Origin: G020354645 sp050053515
GTDB lineage: Bacteria; Desulfobacterota; Desulfobacteria; Desulfobacterales; G020354645
Assembly: GCA_050053515.1 (NCBI GenBank)
Contig: JASFTQ010000047.1
Coordinates: forward strand, 1-19,554
DNA: 19,554 nucleotides
Direction of reading: 5' to 3'
The notes below the pieces were generated by a model. That model made no database searches. It was not told the DNA's origin and worked only from the letters and a program-made list of their open reading frames with translations. A program made the translations under genes and the position numbers. Within the stretch, counting starts at the first letter, position 1; the number at the start of each line of letters is the position of its first letter. Shown here piece after piece: positions 1-6,922 of the stretch.

Positions 1-173
1 TGCCTGCCAAGCCTGACAGCGGCAACTACCCTGCATTTTACTGCCGGTTATTTAAAACTTTCAGGCCAACAAAAACCGACACCGTGTTTTGCCTTTCTCG
101 GCGGCAACAGCCCTCTGCCCCTTGGAAACACTGGGGCGATCAGCTTGCCGTGAAAAAAACACCCCGACCCCTC
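1..173. repeat. Repeat family R2, copy A (cut by the window edge)
   Basis: This stretch aligns by eye over its whole length with 9268-9437 (copy B), and its right half aligns more weakly with 11355-11450 (copy C). Shared landmarks are GCGGCAACT near 18, CCGACACC near 77, a TTGCC...GGCAA hairpin near 92-110, and GGGGCGATCA near 133-142 followed by an A-run and a C-rich block. No coding frame runs through it. The left arm expected from copies B and C would lie outside the window. It is probably a non-autonomous mobile element or a dispersed structured repeat. Confidence 0.7.
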
Positions 174-596
174 AATTATTTAAGTACCTACACCCAAATC
201 GGGATGTAAGACATTAGAAATACAGTTTGAGCAATTATCTATAAACATTCTTTTTTTTGCCGTCAACACAACCGGTGTGCTTTAGAAAAACTTTGCGGAA
301 TTCACAAAACCCTGCAATCGAAGCCATCTCAAAAATAGGATTTGGGTTCAAGTTTGAGATGGTTTCTAATCTTGTCAGGGCAATTGTTGTGCAAAGGATG
401 CAAACATTTTTTTTAACATGGGCTTTATTGGGTGAGCTTTTGGCTGAAGCATCGGGCCGTAAACCAAGTCAAAGAAAAGGTTGCCAAGCCATGCCCTTGG
501 CCGTTTTATCCATTCGCTGCCCTTAACCCCCCTGTACGACAGGGAGGTTGAATCGGTCTGAAAGTAAACGATCTTTGGTGCAGCGCTTGCATGAGC
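174..596. other. Non-coding stretch with a hairpin that shares sequence with copy B
   Basis: I see no credible gene here. The frame open at 257-526 has no Shine-Dalgarno sequence and no recognisable content. Positions 320-333 (GAAGCCATCTCAAA) pair with 353-366 (TTTGAGATGGTTTC), giving a 14-bp stem with one G-T pair and a 19-nt loop. Positions 320-339 match 9168-9187, at the left of the R2 copy B region, at 19 of 20 bases. It may be a remnant of another element end. Confidence 0.5.
525..549 (-). terminator. Hairpin downstream of the gamma-glutamyltransferase gene
   Basis: AACCCCCCTGT (525-535) and ACAGGGAGGTT (539-549) form an 11-bp stem with one mismatch and a 3-nt loop, 48 nt past the stop codon of the minus-strand gene ending at 597. 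Only two T residues follow the stem in the direction of transcription, so it is not a classical intrinsic terminator. It may end or protect the transcript. Confidence 0.4.
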
Positions 597-2222
597 CTAA
601 TACCCGATTGCACAACCGTCCTTCCTTCGATCGGACGCACCCAGCAGCAACTTATGACGGGCATCACGATAAATGGCCTGACCGCCACCGACCTGATTGA
701 CCGGTTCAGGGGCTTGAATAATACGATGGCCCTTCTTGCGCAACGCCGCAGACGTCCTGCCAGGAATGCCGTCTTCAAGATAAACATCGATTCCTTGCGT
801 GTGTCTTATTCGCGGCGCATCAACGGCTTCCTGCGGGTTCATTTCAAAATCGATGAGATTCATCAAAAATTGCGCATGCCCTTGGGGCTGCATATCGCCT
901 CCCATAACCCCGAAACTCATGACGAAACGGCCCTCTTTGAATACCATTGCCGGGATAATGGTGTGCAACGGTCTCTTGTGAGGCTCTAGTTTATTGGGGT
1001 GTGTGGGATCTAATGAGAATGAATGACCCCTGTTTTGCAGTACAACCCCGGTGTTATCCACCACCATTCCGGAACCAAAAGCCGTATAAATACTGCTTAT
1101 GAACGAGACCGCGTTACCGCCTTGATCTACGGCTGTCACATATACGGTCTCAGAACTTCTGGGCGACCGACAATAATCTTCGGGTACCATGGCTTTTTCA
1201 AGGTTGATTGCTTTTCGGCATTGCTTAGCGTATTCTTTGGAAATCAGGCGGGTTAGCGGCATATCCGCGAATTCAGGGTCCGTAATCCAGCAATCTCGAT
1301 CGTGAAAGGCAAGTTTTTTAGCCTCTATGAGAAGATGGAAATATTCAGGGCCCAGGGGATCCAAACTGCCAATATCGTATCCCTCCAGAATATTTAACAT
1401 CTGCAGGGCTGTTATGCCCTGGCCGTTGGGAGGTAATTCGTAGACCGTGTATCCCCGGTAATCGGTTGCCAACGGCTCGACCCAGGTTGTTTCATGATTT
1501 GCGAGATCTTCACGAGACAAAAATCCGCCCTTTTGTTTAGAAAACTGTAAAAAAGCCTCACAAATATCACCCTCGTAAAAGCTGGCAATGCCCTTTGATG
1601 CAATGTTTCTATAGGTGCGCGCCAGATCCCTATTGTAAAAAATATCTCCCGGCTCGGGCGCCTTACCATTGATGAGATAGGCCTTAGACGAACTCTGATG
1701 GGCGTTGAGTATATCTTCCGCGTTTTTCCATTCACCGGCAATGACCTCTGTCACCGGAAAACCGTTTTCGGCGTAATAGATTGCATCCTCGAGAAGTTCG
1801 CGCATCGTCAGATTACCGTGACTCTCCACGGCCTGGGACCAGGCATGCAAGGCACCCGGTACCGTAACCGATAAAATGCCCCTGGCAGGCATACATTGAT
1901 ACTGTCTTTCTTGAAACCAGTTGATCCCGGCGCCATAGGGTGCCCTGCCACTGCCGTTCATGCCGATGATCCTGTCTTCATCCGCAAGGTAAATCAATGC
2001 GAAGGCGTCACCGCCGATCCCCACGGAATGGGGTTCCACGACACTTAACGTGCTCAGCATTGCCACGGCGGCATCAATGGCATTTCCACCGTTGAGCAAA
2101 ACCTTATAGCCGGTCAGTGTCGCTAACTGCTGGCTCGATGCAACCATAGCCCGCGACCCCATCACCACGGATCTCTGGGCATAACTACTGGATTCTCTCT
2201 TTTGAGAATAGTAAAATTTCAA
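597..2222 (-). CDS. Gamma-glutamyltransferase family protein (YwrD-like)
   Basis: An Ntn-hydrolase that transfers or hydrolyses gamma-glutamyl groups. In this family the precursor cleaves itself so that a Thr becomes the N-terminal nucleophile of the small subunit. The conserved block around residues 357-390 (SETVYVTAVD then GNAVSF) aligns with the E. coli cleavage region and makes T359 the predicted nucleophile. The N-terminal block with GGNAIDAAVA (45-54) and VEPHSVGIGG (62-71) is typical. GVMGGDMQPQGHAQF (438-452) is the signature I associate with the YwrD branch. The 541 residues are a usual family length. There is no signal peptide, so it is probably cytoplasmic, unlike periplasmic E. 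coli Ggt. The start is TTG, chosen because AAAGGTGG lies just upstream; an in-frame ATG 20 codons later has no comparable site. It is transcribed away from the rest of the left region. The true substrate (glutathione, a gamma-glutamyl amide or a cephalosporin-like acyl group) is unknown. Confidence 0.93.
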   Translation of the reverse strand: MKFYYSQKRESSSYAQRSVVMGSRAMVASSQQLATLTGYKVLLNGGNAIDAAVAMLSTLSVVEPHSVGIGGDAFALIYLADEDRIIGMNGSGRAPYGAGINWFQERQYQCMPARGILSVTVPGALHAWSQAVESHGNLTMRELLEDAIYYAENGFPVTEVIAGEWKNAEDILNAHQSSSKAYLINGKAPEPGDIFYNRDLARTYRNIASKGIASFYEGDICEAFLQFSKQKGGFLSREDLANHETTWVEPLATDYRGYTVYELPPNGQGITALQMLNILEGYDIGSLDPLGPEYFHLLIEAKKLAFHDRDCWITDPEFADMPLTRLISKEYAKQCRKAINLEKAMVPEDYCRSPRSSETVYVTAVDQGGNAVSFISSIYTAFGSGMVVDNTGVVLQNRGHSFSLDPTHPNKLEPHKRPLHTIIPAMVFKEGRFVMSFGVMGGDMQPQGHAQFLMNLIDFEMNPQEAVDAPRIRHTQGIDVYLEDGIPGRTSAALRKKGHRIIQAPEPVNQVGGGQAIYRDARHKLLLGASDRRKDGCAIGY

Positions 2223-2253
2223 GTTCCACCTTTGACCGGTACGCTTCCCTGCA

Positions 2254-2277
2254 AACCCCGCCTTTTAAGACGGGGTT
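2254..2277. other. Hairpin in the leader of the gamma-glutamyltransferase gene
   Basis: AACCCCGCCTT (2254-2264) pairs with AAGACGGGGTT (2267-2277): an 11-bp stem with one mismatch and a 2-nt loop. It lies 32 nt upstream of the TTG start at 2222 and would be part of the 5' leader of that minus-strand gene. The short loop and GC core resemble the nearby R1 hairpin, but the flanks differ. Confidence 0.45.
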
Positions 2278-2300
2278 AAGGGAAGCTATCTAAAACAGAT

Positions 2301-2370
2301 GGTTTCCTTTCCGGGCTGCGAAGCACTGCCGAACGGCAGAACCCCCGCCCCTTGGGGCGGGGAGCTTCAC
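2301..2370 (-). repeat. Repeat family R1, copy 1
   Basis: Read on the minus strand, this 70-nt unit is nearly identical to 6734-6807, with only a few substitutions and a 4-nt length difference. It contains two tight hairpins: CCCCGCCCC/GGGGCGGGG with an AA loop, and CTGCCG/CGGCAG with a TT loop. TGCTTCGCAGCC follows. It points in the same direction as the gamma-glutamyltransferase gene that starts 79 nt downstream. It could be a REP-like palindromic repeat or an end remnant of an IS200/IS605-type element, whose ends form hairpins; the latter is a guess from style. Confidence 0.75.
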
Positions 2371-2407
2371 AAAAAACCCCATCCCTTGTTCTTAAAGATG
2401 GGGTTTT
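2371..2407 (-). terminator. Terminator-like hairpin, minus strand
   Basis: AAAACCCCATC (2373-2383) and GATGGGGTTTT (2397-2407) form a perfect 11-bp stem with a 13-nt loop. Read on the minus strand, the stem is followed by a run of six T residues, the form of a rho-independent terminator. It immediately precedes R1 copy 1. No minus-strand gene is visible upstream, so it may block read-through or belong to a lost gene. Confidence 0.5.
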
Positions 2408-2807
2408 GGTTTCATTCAAATGCTGCCTCGTATTTTGGTTAACGTGCTTTTGATTTTTTTTTCTAACACAACGGCATTTCCGGGGTCAATAATATAAAAC
2501 AAAAGGGATTTTACAGCAGTCCGCCACGATTTGACCCAAGAACACAAACAAATTATACATGAGATGATCGTTTGCAGGTTCAGCGTTATGGGTTAAGAGG
2601 CGGCCGTTTTCCCGATATCGGTTGTGTCTGCACACGATGCCCGGATTGGTCGCTTTCATCTGGTGGGTATAAGGGCCTTGCCACCGCTATGGGTGCGAAT
2701 TCCCTTGAGATTGCGCTGATTGGGGCTCTTTAACCGAAAACCTTGAAGGTTTAACCGCACAACCCCCATTATTAATAATTCAAGACCGCATGGTGGAGAA
2801 GAGCACA
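2408..2807. other. Gap without a clear gene, possible gene remnant
   Basis: I recognise no gene in this stretch. One forward frame is open between stops from 2563 to 2733 (56 codons). It has an ordinary-looking composition, with CVCTRC near its middle and GANSLEIALIGAL at its end, but no ATG and no ribosome binding site. It could be the degraded 3' end of a lost gene. Confidence 0.3.
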
Positions 2808-3419
2808 ATGAAAATCAAAAAGAGCAAATGGCATACACTTGAGGGCGTATTGCAAGAGGTCTGGAAGATGCTGGCTCGCGGGGTTACCCGTTTCAATGAC
2901 CCGTTTCATTGGCCGGTTCTGGGAACAACCGCAAAAGGAGGTTGTCGTTTACGCACGGTTATCCTGAGACAGTTCATTTTGCCCGAACGGATTCTGGTGT
3001 GTCATACGGATGCTCGAGCGGACAAAGTACGGGAAATATCCGAATATGCCAGGGTCGCTTGGCTCTTTTATCACCCTAAACGAAAAGTTCAATTGAGACT
3101 GTCCGGACCGGCAACACTGCATGCTGATGATCATTTCGCCGAGAATCAATGGGCCGTTACCCGACTGACCAGCCGCCTCAATTACTGCGCGGTCGAGTCT
3201 CCCGGCACCCCCGTTGAGAAACCATCGTCTGGATTACCGGAATTTCTGCGCCATAAAGCGCCGACGCTTTTGGAAAGTGAAAAGGGTCGGAAAAATTTTA
3301 TGGTGATTGCCGCTCGAATTGAATCCATGGACTGGTTGGTTTTGAGACCATTCGGTAACAGGCGCGCCCGATTTAATTGGAATAAAAACGGTTTGCAAGC
3401 AGAATGGCTGATTCCATAG
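2808..3419 (+). CDS. Pyridoxamine 5'-phosphate oxidase-like FMN-binding protein
   Basis: A small split-barrel flavoprotein of the PNPOx-like superfamily, related to the Alr4036-type domain. Such proteins bind FMN and act as oxidases or reductases on varied substrates. From the chosen start the protein has 203 residues. RTVILR (49-54) and HTDARADKVREI (66-77) match the FMN phosphate-contact region. ARVAWLFYHP followed by KVQLRLSG (81-100) is the central barrel strand pair. DWLVLRPFGNRRARF (165-179) resembles the C-terminal strand. The ATG at 2808 is preferred over one at 2790 because GGAGAAGAG lies 5' of it and nothing does 5' of the earlier one. The stop codon TAG is the left edge of the repeat element beginning at 3417. 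It stands alone, so its pathway is unknown; true pyridoxal-phosphate biosynthesis activity is not implied. Confidence 0.8.
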   Translation: MKIKKSKWHTLEGVLQEVWKMLARGVTRFNDPFHWPVLGTTAKGGCRLRTVILRQFILPERILVCHTDARADKVREISEYARVAWLFYHPKRKVQLRLSGPATLHADDHFAENQWAVTRLTSRLNYCAVESPGTPVEKPSSGLPEFLRHKAPTLLESEKGRKNFMVIAARIESMDWLVLRPFGNRRARFNWNKNGLQAEWLIP

Positions 3420-3816
3420 TATATTGTCCTGCAAATAAGCTACAAAGTTGAAGATTCCCTGTAGCAAGCTACAGGGAATCTTTTCCTGAAGGCAATTTTA
3501 CCATTTTTGATTCGCTCGCTAACCTCGCAGCAAGGCTTCGGCGAGCTCAGTCGAGTCGCTGCGAGGATTGCTCTCGCTATTGCAGGGCCAACTCAAGGGT
3601 TGAAAGGTTTTTGTGAGCGCCATTGAGCAGTTTGGGGCAAGGACGCCGGCTGCAGCAGGGCGCAAAGAATCAAAAGCTGCCTGAGTCCCGAGCGCAAGCG
3701 AGGTCGAGTCCTTTTGATGGGCAAGCGGGTGTCCCCAAAATGCTCGCCGGCGTGGACAAAAGGCTTTCAAACCGCTGTAAGACTTTTCGAACTTATTTCT
3801 GGGACACAATACTCTA
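3417..3816. mobile_element. Degenerate inverted-repeat element, family R3 (about 400 bp)
   Basis: The left end (3419-3437, GTATATTGTCCTGCAAATA) and the inverted right end (reverse complement of 3794-3814: GAGTATTGTGTCCCAGAAAT and on) share the core TATTGT..CC..AAATAAG. Both ends are flanked by TA (3417-3418 and 3815-3816), as expected for an element that duplicates a TA target, such as IS630/mariner-like MITEs. The left end recurs at 11084. The interior includes CCTCGCAGC (3523-3531) with its inverse at 3560-3568, and no convincing transposase frame. The TA assignment comes from this one copy, so the family name is uncertain. Confidence 0.55.
3453..3484 (+). terminator. Perfect hairpin followed by a T-run
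   Basis: Positions 3453-3465 (GATTCCCTGTAGC) and 3468-3480 are perfectly complementary over 13 bp with an AA loop. TTTT follows at 3481-3484. It begins 34 nt after the stop codon of the flavoprotein gene and would work as its intrinsic terminator, although the sequence belongs to the R3 repeat. In the second R3 copy this hairpin is replaced by TCCCGC/GCGGGA. Confidence 0.65.
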
Positions 3817-4028
3817 AGCAATTCCAAAGGTGCCTCCGTCAGCAAAGCCGTTAACCCGCAAAACTCAAGCTCGCCTGGGAAATTGTCTCGGGACAGATAT
3901 GGTTTCCTCGATCCATTTGACTTTTCCAGACAAGCACTATAATGTCGGAGGCTCTTTAACAGGTTCAAGCATCGTTTTCGCACCCGGGTCGTGGTAAGCT
4001 TCCCGAAAAGAGTCAAAGGATGAAATAG
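3817..4028 (+). other. Leader region upstream of the MFS gene
   Basis: This stretch lies between the right end of the R3 element and the MFS gene. It holds the promoter described at 3916-3943, and AAAGGATG before the TTG start. I see no other gene or repeat in it. Confidence 0.4.
3916..3943 (+). promoter_or_regulatory. Sigma-70-type promoter for the MFS transporter
   Basis: TTTGAC (3916-3921), a 16-nt spacer, and a consensus TATAAT (3938-3943). Transcription would begin near 3950, leaving an approximately 80-nt leader before the TTG start at 4029. This is the strongest promoter-like site I see in the window. The -35 alternative TTGACT one base on would give a short 15-nt spacer. Confidence 0.6.
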
Positions 4029-5246
4029 TTGAATCGAGAAGAAAAAAAGATCATGGTGCTGACCACCGGTTCCCACAGTTTGGTCCATTTCTTTGAAGGC
4101 GTCTTGCCTCCCGTTATGCCCCTGGTCATGAAAGACTTCGGCACCGATTATTTCACTATGGGGCTTATCGTCGCTGTCTTCTCCTATGCCTTCGGCCTCG
4201 GTTCTCTTCCGGCCGGCATGCTTGCCGATAAAATCGGCCCGCGCCGGTTGATCACATTTTACCTTTTCGGCGCCGGCATCACCTGCACGCTTGTGATGAT
4301 GGGCGGAACTTTGTGGCTTTACGGCCTAATCATGGGGCTGCTGGGCGCTTTTTGCAGCATCTACCACCCGAGCTCCAATACCCTCATTTCGCGGTCGATT
4401 CGCACCAAGGGAAACGCTTTCGGTATCCACGGAATTGCCGGCAGCCTCGGGGTGGCCAGCGTCCCGCTGTTGTCGGCATGGATCGGCACCCTGCTCGGCT
4501 GGCGGACACCGCACCTGGTTTTCGGTTCAATGGGAGTGGCCATCGGGTGTTACTCCTTGACCCTGCCACGTTATTCCACGCACGTATCACGGGTACCCGG
4601 CGAGTCAGGGATATCCGATACGGCTGGAAACAGGTTATCGTATCTTAATTTAACCCTCTTTTTTATGTCCGCGACTGCCCTGGGATTGACTTACAAAGGC
4701 ATCATGACCTTTCTGCCGACTTACATGAGCCAAAAGGTGCAGGTGCAGATTTGGAATCTGGACGCGGTGGCCATCGGTGGGGCCATTGCAACCGCAGCGC
4801 TGCTTTCGGGTGCCCTCGGCCAGTATTTGGCCGGTCGCCTCACCGACCGCTTTCAACCCGAAAGAATCTATCTCGGAGCAGTGATTTTGGGCACCGTATT
4901 CGTCTTTATGATGGCCATGTCCGCTAATTTCATCCTGGTCGTATCGGCGATTCTGTATGCTCTTTTTTACTTTTCCACCCAGCCGACGCAAAACTATCTG
5001 GTTTCCAAATATTTGCCCGTGCAGCGGCACGGGCTCGGCTACGGCATCCTGTTTATCGTGACATTCGGCGTGGGCTCTACAGCTGCTGCCGTATCAGGCT
5101 ATCTGGCAGACAATTTCGGCCTTGAATCTGTCTTCTATACTATGGGCGGCTGTTTTCTGGTATCCTCCGGTTTGGTACTGGCCTTGGTCATCCGCGAAAC
5201 ACCGGTGATAAGCTCCCAGGGGGGCGCCAGAGAGCACCCCTTTTGA
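4029..5246 (+). CDS. MFS transporter, fosmidomycin-resistance (Fsr)-like
   Basis: A 405-residue inner-membrane protein with about 12 hydrophobic segments, the normal size for a major facilitator. The N-terminal pattern with SHSLVHFFEGVLPPVMPLV (15-33) and the loop motif PAGMLADKIGPRR (61-73) resemble the Fsr branch, which mostly exports small molecules by proton exchange. The start is TTG: AGGA of AAAGGATG is 9 nt before it. An ATG at 4053 (residue 9) is an alternative with a poorer site. A promoter is placed at 3916-3943. The next small gene starts 26 nt after the stop. Substrate and direction are not evident; export is likely only from the family resemblance. Confidence 0.85.
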   Translation: MNREEKKIMVLTTGSHSLVHFFEGVLPPVMPLVMKDFGTDYFTMGLIVAVFSYAFGLGSLPAGMLADKIGPRRLITFYLFGAGITCTLVMMGGTLWLYGLIMGLLGAFCSIYHPSSNTLISRSIRTKGNAFGIHGIAGSLGVASVPLLSAWIGTLLGWRTPHLVFGSMGVAIGCYSLTLPRYSTHVSRVPGESGISDTAGNRLSYLNLTLFFMSATALGLTYKGIMTFLPTYMSQKVQVQIWNLDAVAIGGAIATAALLSGALGQYLAGRLTDRFQPERIYLGAVILGTVFVFMMAMSANFILVVSAILYALFYFSTQPTQNYLVSKYLPVQRHGLGYGILFIVTFGVGSTAAAVSGYLADNFGLESVFYTMGGCFLVSSGLVLALVIRETPVISSQGGAREHPF

Positions 5247-5272
5247 TTCAACCGGGGGATCAGGGAATTTTT

Positions 5273-5461
5273 ATGGACAATAAGGACTGGCAGCCAAAAC
5301 CCACCCTGGCAAGCAGAGGCACACGCACCAGGGTTATCACCCTGTGTGCTCTCGGCAGCGCAATTTGGCCTCAACTTCCGGTTGTTGCGCTTTTGTATTT
5401 GTTTTTACACACAAACCTGGTGATTATCAAAAGACTGTTGCACACCCATCACCAGAAATGA
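5273..5461 (+). CDS. Small membrane protein (62 aa), unknown
   Basis: I do not recognise this protein. It begins with an ATG preceded by CAGGGA at a normal distance, 26 nt after the MFS stop codon, so co-transcription is likely. The N-terminal 27 residues are polar and basic; residues about 28-48 (LCALGSAIWPQLPVVALLYLF) form one clear membrane segment. A second short hydrophobic stretch (LVIIKRLL) and a His-rich tail (HTHHQK) follow. An upstream in-frame TTG at 5243 overlaps the MFS stop but lacks a better site. It could be an accessory subunit of the transporter or a non-functional frame; size limits certainty. Confidence 0.45.
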   Translation: MDNKDWQPKPTLASRGTRTRVITLCALGSAIWPQLPVVALLYLFLHTNLVIIKRLLHTHHQK

Positions 5462-5472
5462 GCAGTGGCGAT

Positions 5473-5500
5473 GTGAAACACCCCGCCTGCAAGGGTGGGT
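5473..5500 (+). repeat. Repeat family R1, copy 3 (first hairpin only)
   Basis: The sequence GTGAAACACCCCGCCTGCAA plus GGGTGGGT matches the first hairpin of the R1 unit at 6734 with a few changes. It starts 12 nt after the stop codon at 5461, and R1 copy 2 starts 13 nt after the stop at 6721, in the same orientation. The second hairpin (CTGCCG/CGGCAG) is absent, so this is a partial or diverged copy. Confidence 0.5.
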
Positions 5501-5584
5501 CTTACCGGTAAAAAATGTATTCCGCCGGGCACGTCGGTGGCGTAGGCCATAAGGCGTTTGTTTTTCAAAAACGAGATAGATTCC

Positions 5585-5614
5585 TTGACAAGGTCCTTTT
5601 TAATCAACTATTAA
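5585..5614 (+). promoter_or_regulatory. Promoter for the TAXI binding-protein gene
   Basis: TTGACA (5585-5590), 18-nt spacer, TATTAA (5609-5614). The predicted start near 5621 gives a leader of about 130 nt. The -35 box lies within a short palindrome, CCTTGACAAGG (5583-5593), which could be an operator half-overlapping the promoter. Regulation by a repressor there is an inference only. Confidence 0.5.
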
Positions 5615-5752
5615 TGAATTGGTTTGGGCAACGGCCGTTAAGATTCACATAAATTGCCGTGCTCTGCGGCCATCAGCCCCGAACATGGCATATGCCACCC
5701 TAATTTCAAGCGGGTAGGCCTCTGACAACCTTTACCGTTGAAAGGAGGAAAT

Positions 5753-6721
5753 ATGAAAAGAATAAGTATTAAGGTATGTGTCCTGGTTCTTCTGTCACTT
5801 TTGCTGATCGTCCCGGCGGCCCAGGCGGATAAAAAGTTTCTGAGGATGTTCTCGGGCCCCGAGGGCGGATCCTGGTACCCTCTCGGTTCGGCTATGATGA
5901 GCATCGTGGAAAAGAACCTCAATATCTCTACATCCAACGGCCCCGGCGGCGGCGTGGGCAACTGTAAGGCAGTCAACGCCGGGCGGGCCGACCTGGGCTG
6001 GACCTACACCCACACGGCCTATAACGCCTACGCCGGCCGCGGCAAGTTTGACAAAAAAAGCACCAACCTCAGGCATCTGATGTCTTTGTACCCCGGTGTC
6101 TTTCAGATCGCGGTCCCGAAATCCAGCAAGATCTATTCCGTGGCAGATTTGAAAGACAAGCGCATCGTCCCCGGCAAGGTGGGCTTCTCGGGAACCGTCA
6201 TTGCTGAACAGGTCCTGAAAGCTCACGGCATCACCTTCGACAGCATCAAGAAAAACGGCGGGATGGTAAGCTACGTGGGTTATTCCGACTCGGCGGCTCT
6301 CATGAAAGACGGCCACAGCGACTGTTACATGGCCGTGACCTCTTGCCCCCAGTCCACCATCATCGATCTGAACTTTCGGCCGGGGGTACGTTTTTTGCCC
6401 GTTGACCAGCAGCATATGAATAAAGTCCTGGAGATGGAGCCCGGGCTGATGGCAACCGCCATCCCCAAAGACGCCTATAAGGGTCTGCAAACTCATGTGC
6501 CGGCGGTGGGCACCGTAACCGCCATCATTATTCACAAGGATGTACCGGATGATCTGGCCTACAACATTGTAAAGACTTTGTATGCCAACTTTCCTGAACT
6601 GGCCAAGGTTAAAAAGAAAGCCATCGAAGACTCCAAACCGGAAAAAGCGATGCTGGGGGCACGCATTCCAGTGCACCCGGGGGCCCTGCGCTACTATAAG
6701 GAAATGGGTTACGCCAAGTAA
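5753..6721 (+). CDS. TAXI-family TRAP transporter solute-binding protein
   Basis: The periplasmic substrate-binding subunit of a TRAP transporter of the TAXI type. The start at 5753 follows AAAGGAGG (5741-5748). The 322-residue precursor has a Sec signal peptide: basic MKR, a hydrophobic core rich in Leu/Val, and likely cleavage after AQA (residue 25). The mature protein begins DKKFLRMFSGPEGGSWYPLG, matching the TAXI first strand and ligand-loop pattern (SGPEGGSWYPLG, 34-45). GPGGGVGNCKAVNAGRADLGW (about 65-85) is the next conserved block. Family members are reported to bind dicarboxylates or glutamate-like ligands, but the ligand here cannot be inferred. The permease gene lies 257 nt downstream behind a structured gap, which would allow more binding protein than permease to be made. 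Confidence 0.93.
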   Translation: MKRISIKVCVLVLLSLLLIVPAAQADKKFLRMFSGPEGGSWYPLGSAMMSIVEKNLNISTSNGPGGGVGNCKAVNAGRADLGWTYTHTAYNAYAGRGKFDKKSTNLRHLMSLYPGVFQIAVPKSSKIYSVADLKDKRIVPGKVGFSGTVIAEQVLKAHGITFDSIKKNGGMVSYVGYSDSAALMKDGHSDCYMAVTSCPQSTIIDLNFRPGVRFLPVDQQHMNKVLEMEPGLMATAIPKDAYKGLQTHVPAVGTVTAIIIHKDVPDDLAYNIVKTLYANFPELAKVKKKAIEDSKPEKAMLGARIPVHPGALRYYKEMGYAK

Positions 6722-6733
6722 CACTTTAATCAA

Positions 6734-6807
6734 GTGAAGCTCCCCGCCTCAAGGGGTGGGGGGGGTTTCTGCCGTTCGGCAGTGCTTCGCAGCCGGGAAA
6801 GGAAGCC
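6734..6807 (+). repeat. Repeat family R1, copy 2
   Basis: This is the inverted partner of 2301-2370. It has the same two hairpins, CCCCGCCTC/GGGGTGGGG (an imperfect version of the copy 1 stem) and CTGCCG/CGGCAG, then the same TGCTTCGCAGCC tail ending in GGAAGCC. It starts 13 nt past the binding-protein stop codon. Its position between binding protein and permease is like that of the REP sequences between malE and malF in E. coli, which stabilise the upstream message; that role is inferred here. Confidence 0.75.
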
Positions 6808-6842
6808 AACCGGTCAGGAGTCGGAGTATTTTTTGCACAACC

Positions 6843-6922
6843 CCTCAGTTATGTGCAATTGAGGTAATACCTCGGTGGCACAGACATCCGGTGCCGAATT
6901 GAACTTGCCCTCGGCACCGGAT
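6843..6922 (+). promoter_or_regulatory. Intercistronic hairpins before the TRAP permease
   Basis: ATCCGGTGCCGA (6886-6897) and TCGGCACCGGAT (6911-6922) form a perfect 12-bp stem with a 13-nt loop, ending 56 nt before the permease start. Just upstream, CCTCA (6843-6847) can pair with TGAGG (6860-6864), while GAGGTA (6861-6866) can instead pair with TACCTC (6868-6873). These two stems share bases and cannot form together. No strong T-run follows, so partial attenuation or message stabilisation is more likely than full termination. Confidence 0.5.

Noticed and set aside
257..526. Plus-strand frame of 89 codons before the gamma-glutamyltransferase
   Set aside because: No ribosome binding site, it spans a hairpin shared with a repeat, and the product has no recognisable composition or domain.
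2563..2733. Plus-strand stop-to-stop frame with CVCTRC and GANSLEIALIGAL
   Set aside because: No ATG or Shine-Dalgarno; 56 codons only; I could not assign a family, so it is noted only as a possible remnant.
3623..3817. Plus-strand frame of 64 codons inside the R3 element
   Set aside because: It ends within the inverted end of the element and has no domain or ribosome binding site; probably passive sequence.
3519..4088. Minus-strand open frame of 189 codons across the R3 interior and MFS start
   Set aside because: It overlaps the MFS start and promoter and the repeat; no ribosome binding site or domain.
5795..6733. Minus-strand open frame of 312 codons
   Set aside because: Antisense to the clear TAXI binding protein with its signal peptide; the frame is open because of the sense codon bias.
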